From positions 18,848,349 through 18,912,348 of the forward strand of contig NC_064551.1 in NCBI RefSeq assembly GCF_023856365.1: 64,000 nt of DNA, in the 5' to 3' direction. Origin of the DNA: Brienomyrus brachyistius (taxonomy: Eukaryota; Chordata; Actinopteri; Osteoglossiformes; Mormyridae). Below the pieces are notes generated by a model that was given only the letters and a program-made list of their open reading frames with translations, was not told the DNA's origin and made no database searches. This document shows positions 35,070 through 45,682 of the stretch, piece by piece. Every line of letters starts with the position of its first letter. Positions within the stretch are counted from its first letter, which is position 1. The translations under genes were made by a program, and so were the position numbers.

Positions 35070-35570
35070 ATGGCATGCAGCACAGTAAGATCATCTGACA
35101 GCACACAGCATAGTAAGATCATCTGACAGCACGCAGCACAGTAAGATCATCTGACAGCACAATAAGATCATCTGACAGCACACAGCACAGTAAGATCATC
35201 TGACAGCACACAGCACAGTAAGATCATCTGACAGCACACAGCACAGTAAGATCATCTGACAGCACAGTAAGATCATCTGACAGCACACAGCACAGTAAGA
35301 TCATCTGACAGCACAGTAAGATCATCTGACAGCACACAGCACAGTAAGATCATCTGACAGCACGCAGCACAGTAAGATCATCTGACAGCACAGTAAGATC
35401 ATCTGACAGCACACAGCACAGTAAGATCATCTGACAGCACAGTAAGATCATCTGACAGCACAGTAAGATCATCTGACAGCACGCAGCACAGTAAGATCAT
35501 CTGACAGCACGCAGCACAGTAAGATCATCTGACATGACATGCATCACAGTAAGATCATCTGACATGGCAG
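35070..35570 (+). repeat. 21/28-bp minisatellite
   Basis: About twenty units of CACAGTAAGATCATCTGACAG (21 bp), alternating with forms that carry an extra CACACAG or CACGCAG (28 bp). Confidence 0.95.
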
Positions 35571-35863
35571 TTAGGTCACCTTGGTCGCAGGGGTGGCTTC
35601 ACCACTCCCGTTACCCATCTTGACACCTTCCTGTTTTTAGTCTTACACCATACTTCATATTTATAGAAATGCACGTTTGTTTGTATCGCTCATCTAGCTA
35701 AAGCATGTCAGTAAACAAAAGGAGCATGGGCTGAAGCATCTACGTATGTCTGTTGATAGTTCTGACTTAATAGCTCAAAAGCATGTGACCATATAACCCT
35801 GCACCCAAATGAAATGCAGTCTGCTTACACCAGGGCTCTCCAACTCCGGTCCTGGACAGCTAC

Positions 35864-35980
35864 TGTCCAGCGGATTTTCTATCCTACCTGACTTCCGATG
35901 AGCCACATCTGCTCTCAGGTAAATACCAGCGACAGGTGTGGCTCATCACAAGCCAGGTAGGATAGAAAACCTGCTGGACA
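35864..35980. mobile_element. foldback MITE fragment
   Basis: Arms starting TGTCCAGCGGATTTTCTATC (35864) and ending with the reverse complement at 35980 pair over about 45 bases with minor mismatches. The outer sequence CAGGGCTCTCCAACTCCGGT at 35831 resembles the terminal repeat of a full-length element, but its partner on the right is absent. Confidence 0.75.
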
Positions 35981-37419
35981 AAGCATCTGGTGCTTTAAGC
36001 AAAAACCCCCGAAACATAAGTGCCAAGCCCCTCCCGTTCTGTTAAAGTACGTCACAGCACTGAGCTAAGCTGCAGTGATCCAGTTATTCAGTCTGTCTGC
36101 TGAGGTGACTCACGGATTTGTGAGCAACAAAGTCCAGGACTTACTTCAGCCTTTAATTGTCGGGTGGGACACAGGATTATCTAGGAGCTTGGTCATTCTG
36201 GGGGGAGTTGCCAGTGGATCAATCTGCAGATCCATGCTAATAACTTTGACCATTTTATTCTTCCGAAGGCAGAGCAGGTGAGCTGGACTTTCAGCAGGGA
36301 GGCCTGATCTTATGACTGGGTGGGTCTGAGCCAGGCCCCGCATGGAGCACAAGGCGGGCAGGACGTCTGTCTGTTGTCATTTGTGATTCAGCAGGTAAAA
36401 ACGATGCAGACATTGTAGATGGCCCCTGTTCCCAAAGGTACAAACACTGGGCTAGGAAACAGTGGGCTCTCAAGTCCCACGCATTCACTGTCAGACACAC
36501 GCATTTCAGCTAGTTCACACGCTTGTGGTTTTCACGCTGAGAAGTACGGAGTAACTGTGTTGCAGTATGTGAAACTAATGGATGACGCGCAGCCATAATT
36601 TATGGTGTTTTCATCGCAGATCATAGGTGTTCCGAGTTAATATCCACTTACCAGCCAATCGGAAAATAGCATTTGATGTTTCCAAATTCAAAATTATATT
36701 ACATGTGATACTGCTGCAAGCACCTCATTACATAGATGCGCACACACAAGGAATGCAGAAAAGGAGGAAGAAGAGCAAGACCGGACGCATGCGGTAAGCG
36801 GGGCTCTCAGGCCTCACGCACTGACCTAAGATACACGCTTCGCCCTTAACAGATATAATCGCACTCGGAACTTCTGAAGAAGCTTGAGAGCCCTGAGTCG
36901 TAAAAATACACGGTTCACCTTGACAGCATCTTTGATGCTAGCCGTGATTACACATGCCTTCCCTTTGTCGTTTTTGGAAAGTGGATATTCTGTGTTAAAA
37001 AAACACAGGGGGCTCAGAGCGGGGAAATGTCGCTGAATGCAACTGTCCTTCGACGCTTCTGTTAACACAGTCGCAGCAATTTATAGTGTTGTACGTTCGG
37101 TGAAAACTACAACAATAATAATAACAATATAATAATAATAATAGCAGAGCGGCTGGAGTATAGGGTCGCCCCGGACGCATCTATCAATCCTCTCCTATAA
37201 GGGTGTTCGTGGTTCGTTCTTTCTTCGGACTCCTAAAATGACACTTATACACTTCTGACATAATTCTATGATATAAATAAAAAAACACAGTTACTGATAT
37301 CATTGCTTTTATTATTGTATTTCTATCGATTTTTGTGTTGTTATTTTTAATCGTGCTTATTTTCATTTATGTTTTCATGTTAGTCTTCTTTGTATTAAAT
37401 TTTTTTTCCTCTGAGCAAA
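35981..37419. other. upstream flank of tent5a
   Basis: No exon recognised. An AATAAT microsatellite-like stretch is at 37110-37142. Confidence 0.5.
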
Positions 37420-37579
37420 GCGCTTCACTGCACACCCGCACGGTTCACGTGGGAATCATTTTTATTCTGCCTTACTGACAACAAAACAAGTGTGACGAAC
37501 GAAACTTTGAACTGGAGCAGCATTTCCCGATTTCGCTAAGCAGCCGCGGCTGAGCCTTGCGTACTTAGAAGGCGGCGTT

Positions 37580-37703
37580 ATGACTGGCGACCACGGCTGT
37601 CAGTCAGACCTTCCCCCAGGCGCCCAGAGGGACGGGGACTGTGACGGGGACAGGGACAGGGACAGGGACGGAAACGCAGGAATTCCTCGGGCATCCCGGA
37701 GAG
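37580..37703 (+). other. possible alternative first coding exon of tent5a
   Basis: An ATG at 37580 opens a reading frame of 41 codons plus one base up to a donor-like GAG|GTACAG at 37703/37704. Splicing to the AG at 38387-38388 (pyrimidine-rich, ...ATGGCAG|AGAAC) would keep frame and join the TENT5A body at Glu3 (GAG), bypassing the normal ATG. The peptide would be rich in Gly/Asp/Arg because of a GGGACA hexamer run at about 37640-37672. Human TENT5A also has a longer, low-complexity, Gly/Asp-rich N-terminus, which makes the idea worth testing. In-frame joining is expected by chance one time in three. The block may equally be 5' UTR. Confidence 0.25.
37635..37675 (+). repeat. GGGACA hexamer run, potential G-quadruplex
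   Basis: At least six closely spaced G-runs of three or four occur in the pattern GGGGAC/GGGACA, inside the CpG-rich region before tent5a. The spacing of three bases between runs is compatible with a compact G-quadruplex on the + strand (or in the RNA). If translated in the candidate upstream frame it encodes alternating Asp/Arg/Gly. Folding is inferred only. Confidence 0.5.
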
Positions 37704-38381
37704 GTACAGTACTGGGGAGGCCAGCTACGTCATAGAGTATCACTATAAGCAAATAATCATTGCTGACCCAATCATGTTTGTTTTTTATTGTTTTTATTTG
37801 CGGAGACTATAATGTGCATAACAAAGTTTAGTGGAGATGCGTTGATCGAGGCTTCTTTAATAAATAACAAGTTTCCTCATCTTTTGGGTCCTGAGCAGAA
37901 TTTATGAAGAAAATCACGGACAGACGCGCCAGGTGCTATCCGATATCTATGAAAATCGATAGGCGTGCCTTCGGGTCATGGATTTTCAGGAGAAACACCG
38001 CAAAAGGCACGACGAGCAAGCCTGCGAGAGACGGGGACACTTAGGACGGGGACCGGATCCGGGGACAGAGCCGCGTGCATAAGGAAGCGAAAGCGCCTGC
38101 GGACTTGATGTTGTCTGCAATGCGAATGGGCTGGTCACTGTGTTCCTCCCTGGGGAGGGGAGTAAATGCAGCCTTCTCAAAGCATTAGGTATTTAAATAT
38201 TATCTAATATTAATATAACGGAAGAGTGTCGCAGCTTACCCAGGATAAAGATTATGGTGTTATAATGCACAATCGTTACATATGAAATCAACTGGTATAT
38301 AACTAACTACGTGTATGAGAGCAAAAAAGGCAACGCAAAAGGACAAGGTTTGCACTTGTGTTTGTGTTTCTTTGTGCCACC

Positions 38382-38798
38382 ATGGCAGAGAACAGTTTTA
38401 TGCCGCGGACAGATAAACTTGAAAGCAGAGGTTTTGGCGTGCTCAGCTGGGAGCAAGTGCAGCGCCTGGACCGTGTTCTGGCGGAGACGATCCCCATCCA
38501 CGGTCGGGGCAACTTCCCCACCCTGGAGATGAAGCCGCGACAAATTGTTAAAGTGGTGAGGAGTCGGATGGAGGAGAAGCGGATTAACGTCCGAGAGGTT
38601 CGCCTGAACGGCTCAGCAGCCAGCCACGTACTTCACGAGGACAGTGGACTGGGTTACAAGGACCTCGACCTCATATTCTGCGCTGATCTGAAGGGTGAAA
38701 GGGAATTTGAAATCGTTAAGAATCTTGTTTTGGATTGCTTGTTGGATTTTTTACCTGAAGGTGTAAACAAGGAGAAGATTACATCATTAACCTTAAAG
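38382..38798 (+). CDS. tent5a: tent5a (fam46a) coding exon 1: catalytic half of a non-canonical poly(A) polymerase
   Basis: TENT5A is a cytoplasmic nucleotidyltransferase that extends poly(A) tails of selected mRNAs. In mammals these include collagen I mRNAs in osteoblasts, and loss causes recessive osteogenesis imperfecta. This exon encodes residues 1-139. The start is the ATG in a perfect Kozak context (GCCACCATGG). Visible hallmarks are the [12 protein letters not shown] block (38-49), the nucleotidyltransferase Gly-Ser at 77-78 in [10 protein letters not shown], and the metal-binding D-L-D at 94-96 in GYKDLDLIF. The D-L-D aligns with D90/D92 of human TENT5C. The exon ends in LTLK with donor AAG|GTATGT at 38799, phase 0, the position I recall for the vertebrate family. 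TENT5A is preferred over B, C and D because of the [21 protein letters not shown] and C-terminal wording. The protein is 398 residues against about 440 in human; the N-terminus is shorter. Whether this is the 'aa' or 'ab' teleost copy is not decided. Confidence 0.96.
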
Positions 38799-39344
38799 GT
38801 ATGTATGTATACATGCATGCATTCAAGTATCTATCTATATGTCTGTCTGTCTGTCTGATTTAAAATAGTGTTCTATATTATTATTGCAAAAGTTTTACTG
38901 CACTGTGCTGTTGTTGTCGAATAGTTTTTTTTTCTGTAAAGAGGATTACTGTAATCCACTTAAAATCAGAGCCACTTTTCTAAAGCATTTACTTGAGTAC
39001 TGCTCCTGTGCAGCTCTGGTAACTACATGTTGAAACAAATTGCTGAGAGGTCAAATTACACAGATAAGAATATAAGACAGGGCCGTTTCACTTTCACTCA
39101 CCCCTTTACAGCTCCTTGGAGTTACTGTTTGCCTCTGAGCTCCACTTCAATCTTTTTCTAAAGAAGAAATTGATTAGATGATGCTGTATAAACTAATTAA
39201 ATGGTGGTCGAGGGTCTGATTGTTTAATTCAAGATTTCCTCGTCAGAGAATAACCTCAGTCAGATGGATTCATTTCTGCATGAAGCAAATGCTTTTATTG
39301 GCAGTGGTGACTTTAATATAAGTGATGTGTGTCTGTTTCTATAG
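38799..39344 (+). other. tent5a: tent5a intron between the coding exons
   Basis: This is a 546-base intron with donor GTATGT and acceptor TTTCTATAG immediately before GAG GCT TAT (Glu-Ala-Tyr). Both flanking exons are in phase 0, so the protein reads LTLK-EAYVQK without interruption. A short TATC/TGTC microsatellite lies near 38827-38858. The forward reading frame runs about 60 bases past the donor and then stops, which supports the splice. Confidence 0.93.
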
Positions 39345-40124
39345 GAGGCTTATGTGCAGAAGATGGTGAAGGTGTGCAATGACTCCGACTGCTGGAGTCT
39401 CATCTCGCTCTCCAACAACAGAGGCAAAAACGTGGAGCTGAAGTTTGTGGATTCCCTCCGCCGGCAGTTTGAATTCAGCGTGGACTCCTTCCAGATCAAG
39501 CTGGACTCTCTGCTGGTCTTTCAGGAGTGCTCGGAGAACCCCATGTCCGAGACCCTCCACCCGACCATCATTGGCGAGAGCGTGTACGGAGACTTCCGGG
39601 AGGCGCTGGAGCACCTGCGCCACAAGATCATCTGCACACGCAACCCAGAGGAGATTCGGGGAGGCGGACTCCTGAAGTACTGCCACCTGCTGGTGAGGGG
39701 CTTCCGCGCGGCCTCCGAGACCGAGATGAAGTCGCTGCAGCGCTACATGTGCTCGCGCTTCTTCATCGACTTCTCGGACATCGCCGAGCAGCGGCGCAAG
39801 CTGGAGTCCTACTTGCAGAACCACTTTGTCGGCCTGGAGGAGCGCAGGTATGACTACCTGGTGACGCTGCACGGCGTGGTGAACGAGAGTACGGTGTGCC
39901 TGATGGGACACGAGCGGCGGCAGATCCTCAGCCTCATCAACATGCTGGCGGTGCATGTCCTGGCTGAGCAGAATTCCATCCCCAACGTGGCCAACGTTAC
40001 CTGCTACTACCAGCCTGCACCCTACGTGGCCGATGGCAACTTCAGCAACTACTACATTGCCCAGGTTCAGCCTGTGTTTGCCTGCCACCAGCACACCTAC
40101 CCCTACTGGCTGCTCTGTAATTGA
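39345..40124 (+). CDS. tent5a: tent5a (fam46a) coding exon 2: rest of catalytic core and C-terminus
   Basis: This exon encodes residues 140-398 and ends with TGA at 40122-40124. It begins [15 protein letters not shown]. The third catalytic carboxylate is Glu170 in [10 protein letters not shown], corresponding to E166 of TENT5C by the constant +4 offset. Further family blocks are [47 protein letters not shown], the helical [14 protein letters not shown] segment, and the end [20 protein letters not shown] followed by QVQPVF. The last wording is typical of TENT5A, not of TENT5B or TENT5C. The exon is markedly GC-rich, with codons ending in C or G, unlike the surrounding AT-rich DNA. One oddity is Cys155, where the relatives I recall have Arg (SDRW to SDCW); TGC is one CpG transition from CGC. 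No frameshift or internal stop is seen, so the gene looks functional. Confidence 0.97.
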   Translation, partial: EAYVQKMVKVCNDSDCWSLISLSNNRGKNVELKFVDSLRRQFEFSVDSFQIKLDSLLVFQECSENPMSETLHPTIIGESVYGDFREALEHLRHKIICTRNPEEIRGGGLLKYCHLLVRGFRAASETEMKSLQRYMCSRFFIDFSDIAEQRRKLESYLQNHFVGLEERRYDYLVTLHGVVNESTVCLMGHERRQILSLINMLAVHVLAEQNSIPNVANVTCYYQPAPYVADGNFSNYYIAQVQPVFACHQHTYPYWLLCN

Positions 40125-41416
40125 GCTAGAGACTCCTACAGATGGGGCGTGAAGAGGAACAGCAGATGAGCTGAGCCTGCAAGGCTCGATGTGACTCTTC
40201 TGTCTGCAAGATCCCGGCTTATGCAAACTCTGGAAGTGTTTGCGTTCGCTGGGAGTAAAGCAGGAAGACTGGGAATGTTGTGTCACAATAAGCCTGCATC
40301 CAAAACTTCTTCATGGAGACCAGATAAAGAGTTGCTTTGTAGAGGATGACTGATGGCCCAGCTGAAGAACTCAGCCAAGGAGGTTCTGAATGCTTGAGGG
40401 ATCCATGGTAGAGATTAAATGGGCAGTTATTTTGGTTGTTATATAAATGGAAACTATTTTGTTGTCAGGATTTTTACATTCCAATTGTCACAGTAAGAAA
40501 AGTAATACAGTTACAGAAAGAACATCAGAGTCATAAAGTTTTATTGCAATTTATTGTAGATTGTTAGATGCGTTCGTTTTGTCATCAATAAGGCAGAATT
40601 AAAATGATTCCCATGTACAAACCAAAGACTGTTTAGGTATCCAGTGTTTGTAATGAAAAAAAAATATTTCTTGTGTCGATAAGTGCCTAACGTCTCTTAC
40701 ACATTAAGGAATTAGAGCAGTCATTCCTTGTCTATATTTATGAGCCGTGGGAACAGATATGGCCTCCATTCACCAGAGCTCATCTTCCCATCTGACAATG
40801 TCACAAGCAGACGGAGCGAATGTGCGCATCCCATCATGAAGCTCTGATGATGTGACTTTCTTCCTAAATCCACGTCCCTGTGCTTTGCCAATGGCCCAGC
40901 CTGCAGCGCCACCGTGTTCTCGTTCATCTGTCTTACCTCGTCAGCAGGATGTGTCGCTTCATCTCTGAACCAGCGTCCTCCCTGCAGTGATCACCATAAG
41001 GCCGGGGGAGGTCAAGCTTCCTGCATCGGAGGGGTTTATTGAGAGCTCAGGCAGAGGGAGTCGGCTAATGGTGACTGAGAGCTGGGACAGGCTACTCATT
41101 GAGATTATCCTACCTGTGTCACCTTCAAAAGCTGAGCATTTATACCAGAGTGAATGTCAGATCAACAGAGAGGTCACGTCTAATTGGGGCTCAACCATTC
41201 TAAATTGTGCCCAAATAATCACGTCTGTTAAACTGGTCATGAGATGATGGACTGTAGGATAAATGGGCAGAAGTTCAACTGATGACAGAGTAGGACTCAC
41301 TGGCTATTTTCAAAAGTGGCGTCTCCAGCGTGGAGGCTGTAAGTTCTGTGTAAGGCCTAAGGAGGTAGAGGAAGTGCAGTGTGCTTAGAGAACGGTTTCT
41401 GTTAGGATATGAGCTT

Positions 41417-41422
41417 AATAAA
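41417..41422 (+). terminator. tent5a: poly(A) signal AATAAA, tent5a proximal
   Basis: This is a canonical AATAAA 1.29 kb after the stop codon, with a GT-rich downstream element within about 10-30 bases. It is the first canonical signal with a good context after the coding exon. Confidence 0.6.
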
Positions 41423-41659
41423 TGCAATGTCTGTGTTCATCTGTGGTTTCTACTGCTTCTTTCACCATCATGTCAGCTTGTAGGTTCCTGTTGATCTTCA
41501 CACGACAAAAGATATGGGCTGTCCTAACACCTAACCCTGAAGTGGGTTTTATTTTCTCAGATACTGTACCAGTGACTAAAAGGGTTCAATCAGGTTGTGT
41601 GTGTTTTCTTTTTCTTTTTTATAACTTACAAAAAGGTGTTTGTATATCTTTTATATTTC

Positions 41660-41667
41660 TGTAAATA
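41660..41667 (+). promoter_or_regulatory. Pumilio-type element TGTAAATA
   Basis: TGTAAATA matches the Pumilio binding consensus UGUANAUA exactly. It sits in an AT-rich part of the 3' UTR that is only included if the distal ATTAAA signal is used. An 8-mer can occur by chance; the location is what makes it noteworthy. Confidence 0.4.
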
Positions 41668-41808
41668 GTTGTTCAAAAATTTCATTTCATATCAAGTTTA
41701 TGGGTGAACACATCTTATATCTGTTGTTTGACATGCAATTCCTTTATGTTAACATGATTATGTATCTGTTTTAAAAATGCATTTTCCAGAAGGTTTTTAC
41801 ATCATTTT

Positions 41809-41814
41809 ATTAAA
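41809..41814 (+). terminator. tent5a: poly(A) signal ATTAAA, tent5a distal
   Basis: ATTAAA is followed by TATGTTGCAAGTG and then GTGCTGTGTAATGG, a plausible GT-rich downstream element. Its use would give a 3' UTR of about 1.7 kb that includes the Pumilio-type site. Confidence 0.4.
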
Positions 41815-41954
41815 ACTTATGTTGCAAGTGGAAATTTTATATCGAGTGCTGTGTAATGGTATCTGCATGCTGGCTGTTCCGCAGTATAAACTAACATCGT
41901 ATGTTATAGTGAGTGATGTATAGCATAAACTGTAAGAAAGCTGTGTGGAGTATA

Positions 41955-42048
41955 TCCCTCCATCCACTCAACCACCCATCCATCTATCCTTCCATTCAAC
42001 CACTCATCCATCCATTCAACCATCCATCCATCCATCCATCCATCCAGA
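41955..42048 (+). repeat. (ATCC)n microsatellite with CAAC interruptions
   Basis: Imperfect ATCC/TTCAACC units end in a pure run of six ATCC. It lies just downstream of the tent5a 3' UTR. Confidence 0.85.
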
Positions 42049-42259
42049 GGGCAGTTTCTTTTATCCATTAGAAGTGGGTGAGCGGGATAAGTCATATATT
42101 CAAACATGCCAAAGAAAATGTTTAAAGCTATATATCTGGGTAGTAAGTGTATATTTGCTAAAAAAAACATGAACACTATTTATTATAAAAGCGTATGAAA
42201 ATTAACAGTAACAATTTAAAAAAAAAACAAGAGTTTCTTCAGTTCCGCAAAAAGTGAGT

Positions 42260-42465
42260 GATATTTTGTTAGGTTACAAAATTGCCCGTTGGTGTGCCAG
42301 TGTGAGTGGCTGGTGTGTGAGTGTGCCCTGTCATAGGTTGGCGCCTCGTCCTATCATGGTCCCTGCCTTGCACCCCATAGCCTCCAGGATAGACTCCGGA
42401 CCCCCCCCCCCCCGCGACCCTGAATAGGACAAGCGGTTTCAAAAAATGGATGGATGGAGAACTTG
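42260..42465 (+). repeat. TGGA-tail dispersed repeat with C14 tract
   Basis: Has TGCCCTGTCATAGGTTGGCGCCTCG, CCCTGCCTTGCACCCCATAG, a run of about 14 C near 42399-42412, CGCGACCCTGAATAGGACAAGCGGTT and the ending GGATGGATGGA. This is the standard 3' end of a widespread teleost repeat. Confidence 0.8.
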
Positions 42466-44954
42466 AGAGTAGACGTAACAGCTGATCATATGTGTAAGCC
42501 GAGTGCCCGTCTACAGATGACGACCTGTATCCCCATGCTGACCCTGGAATTTGAAGCGCTGATCTTTCAGTTATAAGCACAGCATCCTAACACAGTGAGA
42601 TACACAAACCAAGAAGAAATGGCTTCACTGGAGGGCTCTTGTGTGTCTGTACTGATACAGTTATCAGGGGCAATCAGTTGCAGGTTAATGACACCCACCG
42701 CTTCTCCTGCTCACTGTACACAAGGTGGGGGTCGGTCTGTGAGGCAGCCGCTCGGCTTGGTTAGAGCTCTCAGCTTTGTCCACCTCTCCAGCAAAGCCTG
42801 ACCTGATCCCACTTTGGCCTTAGCTCCCGGCTTCCATGACATTTGCCGTCCTCATTTCCATTCGGAATATTTTCCAGATGAACAGTTTATACGATCACTG
42901 AAGCACACATTCCTGTTGGGCCCAAAAGCTTCTGCTGGTTAGCCCTGTGATTCCAGGCTTGTGAAGCTGGAGTCCCTGAACCTCTGCATTGATTTACGGT
43001 GTGGCCGTGCAAGTTGTAGGGGAAGGGACAGACTTTCCAGGGGAAAACAGTAAACAGAGAGAACGTGGCTAGCGTTTTCCACAAGAGAATTTTTATGAAG
43101 TCAGGCCCAGAGAGTGATGCCAAGAACAATAATGAAAGCCCCCACCTTAACAAAACATTTTAGGGGTTTTTAGGAAGGGGTTCGGAAGAGGAGGTCTACT
43201 GGCCAGAGAACTGCAGATTTGTGCTCAGGCATTTAAATGTTTACCTTTGAAAGGGGGTCAGAGGTTGGCAGTATCTGGACCATCACTATATGAGAGAGAT
43301 GGTATGAATATAACTATGCTCACCAATGTTAAACAGAGGAATTGCCACACAATGAACTGTGTGATGCTGCCTTAGCGGTCACTCTTCTCCAACTTCCTAT
43401 TTGAAGAGGGCTTGTTTACGCACTCAATTAATGTCGTGGCTGGAGTGTATTCTGGGTTTCTAATTAAGGCAACTTTCAGGATAAGGAACTGTTTGCTCAA
43501 AATTTAGAGCCCAAACATTAGGTTTAACTCATCCATCCCACTGTACTGGAGATAAAAGACGTTTTTACAGTTTACATTACTGGAGAGGTAAGCCCCAGTT
43601 TGGAACAAGATGCGAATTGGCAGAGGCTAGACCTGTAGCATAGGGGAATAACCAGATCCCCTGTCAACACCCTCATCAGCTAATAAATCCCAACTGGTCC
43701 TGTCTGGACTTATTACTTTCTTAAGCACAAACAGGGTTAGCTGAGTGCATTTGGGAGAATGCGGTACCTGAAGCGTCAAATTATATCGTACGCAGGACAT
43801 GGGCTTCCTTGTCATCCCACATACACTTAAAGTAACAGCTAGCACAGAAGTCTTCTGCTACAGGGCCCCTATATCTTCGGACCACCTTTGTAATGCCGAA
43901 TCGGTCACAGTTTTTAAATCTCATAACACACATGGCACACTGTAACTATGGCTGCTGGTGCTGCTGTTCGTGCCTGCATCTTTCTGCTATCTGTCAATGT
44001 GTCTATGCATGTTCTGACCACCTGCATCCTTTATTTTCCTTCCCACATGTCCGGGCGGTGCCCGGGGTGAGCACCGTCTGAGATGGAGTGTTGTTTCAGT
44101 CCCATGGAAGCATGGATGCAGCTTACGAACGCTGACATGGCGGGTGCAGGCTACCGTCTGCCAGCTTACACAGACCTTGGAGATCTGACTTTCCAATGGA
44201 GTCTCTCTATGACAACAGTGCACAGTATACCTTGCTTTTATTAAAGCAGGCTCATTTTCCTGGTATTCTTTAATGCCAATATGCCCTTGGCCAAACTGAG
44301 GTCATTTTTTTGGTCCCTCCCCTCTGTTGTCTTTTGCTTTGTCTTATTTTCCCTCTTTCACACACTGTTTTGTATAAGTGCTGCAGTAATGCTTTGGGCG
44401 ACTGTCCTGAAAGGCAGTAAATAAAAATAAATCTACCTGAAATGAGTGCATTGTTTATGCAAACCATGGAATTATTCACAATAAATAACTTTTTGGTAAT
44501 AAATAAATAGGTCAGTGAATATGATGATAAGTACAGCAAATATTGCACTAGGAAGATTAAAAAATAGATATTTATATAAATAGGTATTATTGCACATGAT
44601 CCCTGATTGATTCACCGGTTGTACAGCTTCACCGGCTGTTGGAAAGAATTTCCTGGGGTGTGTGGTGGTGCGATGGAATAAGATCAGGCAGATGTTCTAA
44701 AGGGCTTAAGCGTGTGTGGGTGTGTGTGCAATTTGGGGGGACACCTTTTCCTTCTCAGGTCCAGCCCGAGATCGGATTGATTCCCCATAATTCTGTTGTA
44801 CTTTCATTTTATGAAAAACCTGGAACACGTCTTCACCTCTGAACATATGAATAAATAAATAATAAAAAATGTACATGTGAGTGACCACATGAAGGGCACG
44901 TGGAGCCACATGAAGCAGTAAATCATCTTTAGCACCAAACATACATAGCGCCAA
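42466..44954. other. intergenic, nothing recognised
   Basis: Short frames on both strands, none with motifs. AATAAATAAATAG-type AT-rich DNA near 44480-44585. Confidence 0.5.
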
Positions 44955-45065
44955 TCTTTTATTTTATTTTTTTAATATAGCGCCTTTCACAACAGAGTTG
45001 CTCAAAGGTGCTTTACGTGGGTGTGCTGTGATACATTACAACATCATTAATAGAGAGTAATAGAA
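44955..45065 (+). repeat. dispersed repeat with TATAGCGCCTTTCACAAC core
   Basis: TATAGCGCCTTTCACAACAGAGTTGCTCAAAGGTGCTTTACGTGGG is a frequent interspersed motif in fish genomes. Full-length structure not seen. Confidence 0.6.
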
Positions 45066-45340
45066 GACAGAAACGGAGAGATAAAGAAATACAAAATGTA
45101 TCTTGAAGCACAAAATAATGATATGCCTACAGCAGCATACATGTTGCAAAACAAGAGATATTGCAAAGACAGCACACAGAGCTAAAACAAGTAAATGTAG
45201 CGCAAATAACTAAAAAATGAATGCACACTGAATATTATGGGGTATTAAGGTATAAATAAATAGATATTTTAATCATAAAATTATAAATTAGTGGAAGGTG
45301 CAATAAAAAGGTAGATAGAACTGGACTTTTACCAAGAAGC

Positions 45341-45682
45341 TCACACTTCAAAAGAAACAGAAAGCAGAATTCTGTTTGTCTCTGTGCTCTGGAGAAACAT
45401 CTGATAGTACAACTCATAGCACGTCTCTCTCTCAAAGACCTGCATCCACAGAACAAAGTCTGAAAACTTCACAACAGACACACGAGAAGGTGCCTTAGAA
45501 GCAAAAACACGGATGAAGTGGAGATCGTAGCATTTCTCTTCAAGTCTAATAAACATTAACGCAGCTGTCAGACTTTGTAGTCTCACCCTGATAGTAAAAG
45601 ATACCATAAAAGAGAAGCGCAATTTACCAGCGACAGAGATCTCAAACTGCCCATAAGTAGACCTACAGATGAAGATCCACAT
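45341..45682 (-). CDS. unrecognised 113-codon open frame
   Basis: A minus-strand frame with an ATG start, balanced composition and several aromatic and basic residues (for example YDLHFIRVFASKAPSRVSVV). It is non-repetitive and longer than expected by chance in this AT-rich DNA. No family recognised, no promoter or poly(A) signal identified, and the immediate surroundings are repeat-derived (dispersed repeat at 44955-45065). It could be a transposon scrap or chance. Confidence 0.15.
   Translation of the reverse strand: MWIFICRSTYGQFEISVAGKLRFSFMVSFTIRVRLQSLTAALMFIRLEEKCYDLHFIRVFASKAPSRVSVVKFSDFVLWMQVFERETCYELYYQMFLQSTETNRILLSVSFEV

Larger units (their letters stand above)
37420..38110 (+). 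promoter_or_regulatory. tent5a: CpG-rich promoter / 5' exon region of tent5a
   Basis: This stretch is clearly richer in G+C and CpG than the AT-rich DNA on both sides, and it ends about 270 bases before the tent5a start codon. The densest parts are about 37540-37720 and 37980-38110. The interval 38160-38380 just before the start codon is AT-rich and has no promoter-like character, so transcription more probably begins in the CpG-rich block and is spliced forward. A good donor (GAG|GTACAG) lies at 37703/37704. The exact start site cannot be read from sequence. That the block serves tent5a rather than a divergent transcript is inferred from position only. Confidence 0.55.
40125..41830 (+). other. 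tent5a: tent5a 3' UTR (probable extent)
   Basis: After the stop codon the sequence turns AT-rich and non-coding. AATAAA at 41417-41422 is followed by a GT-rich stretch (TGTCTGTGTTCATCTGTGG), a good cleavage/polyadenylation context. A second signal, ATTAAA at 41809-41814, is also followed by GT-rich DNA, so short and long 3' ends are both plausible. A consensus Pumilio element lies at 41660-41667. The ends are predictions. No other gene is seen before 42 kb. Confidence 0.6.

Noticed and set aside
39527..39853. 108-codon + frame rich in Pro/Gly/Arg
   Set aside because: Out-of-frame reading of tent5a exon 2.
39339..40286. 315-codon open frame on the minus strand
   Set aside because: It is the antisense shadow of tent5a exon 2. 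The exon is GC-rich with G/C-ending codons, which removes stops from the opposite strand. The + strand shows clear TENT5A homology and good splice sites.
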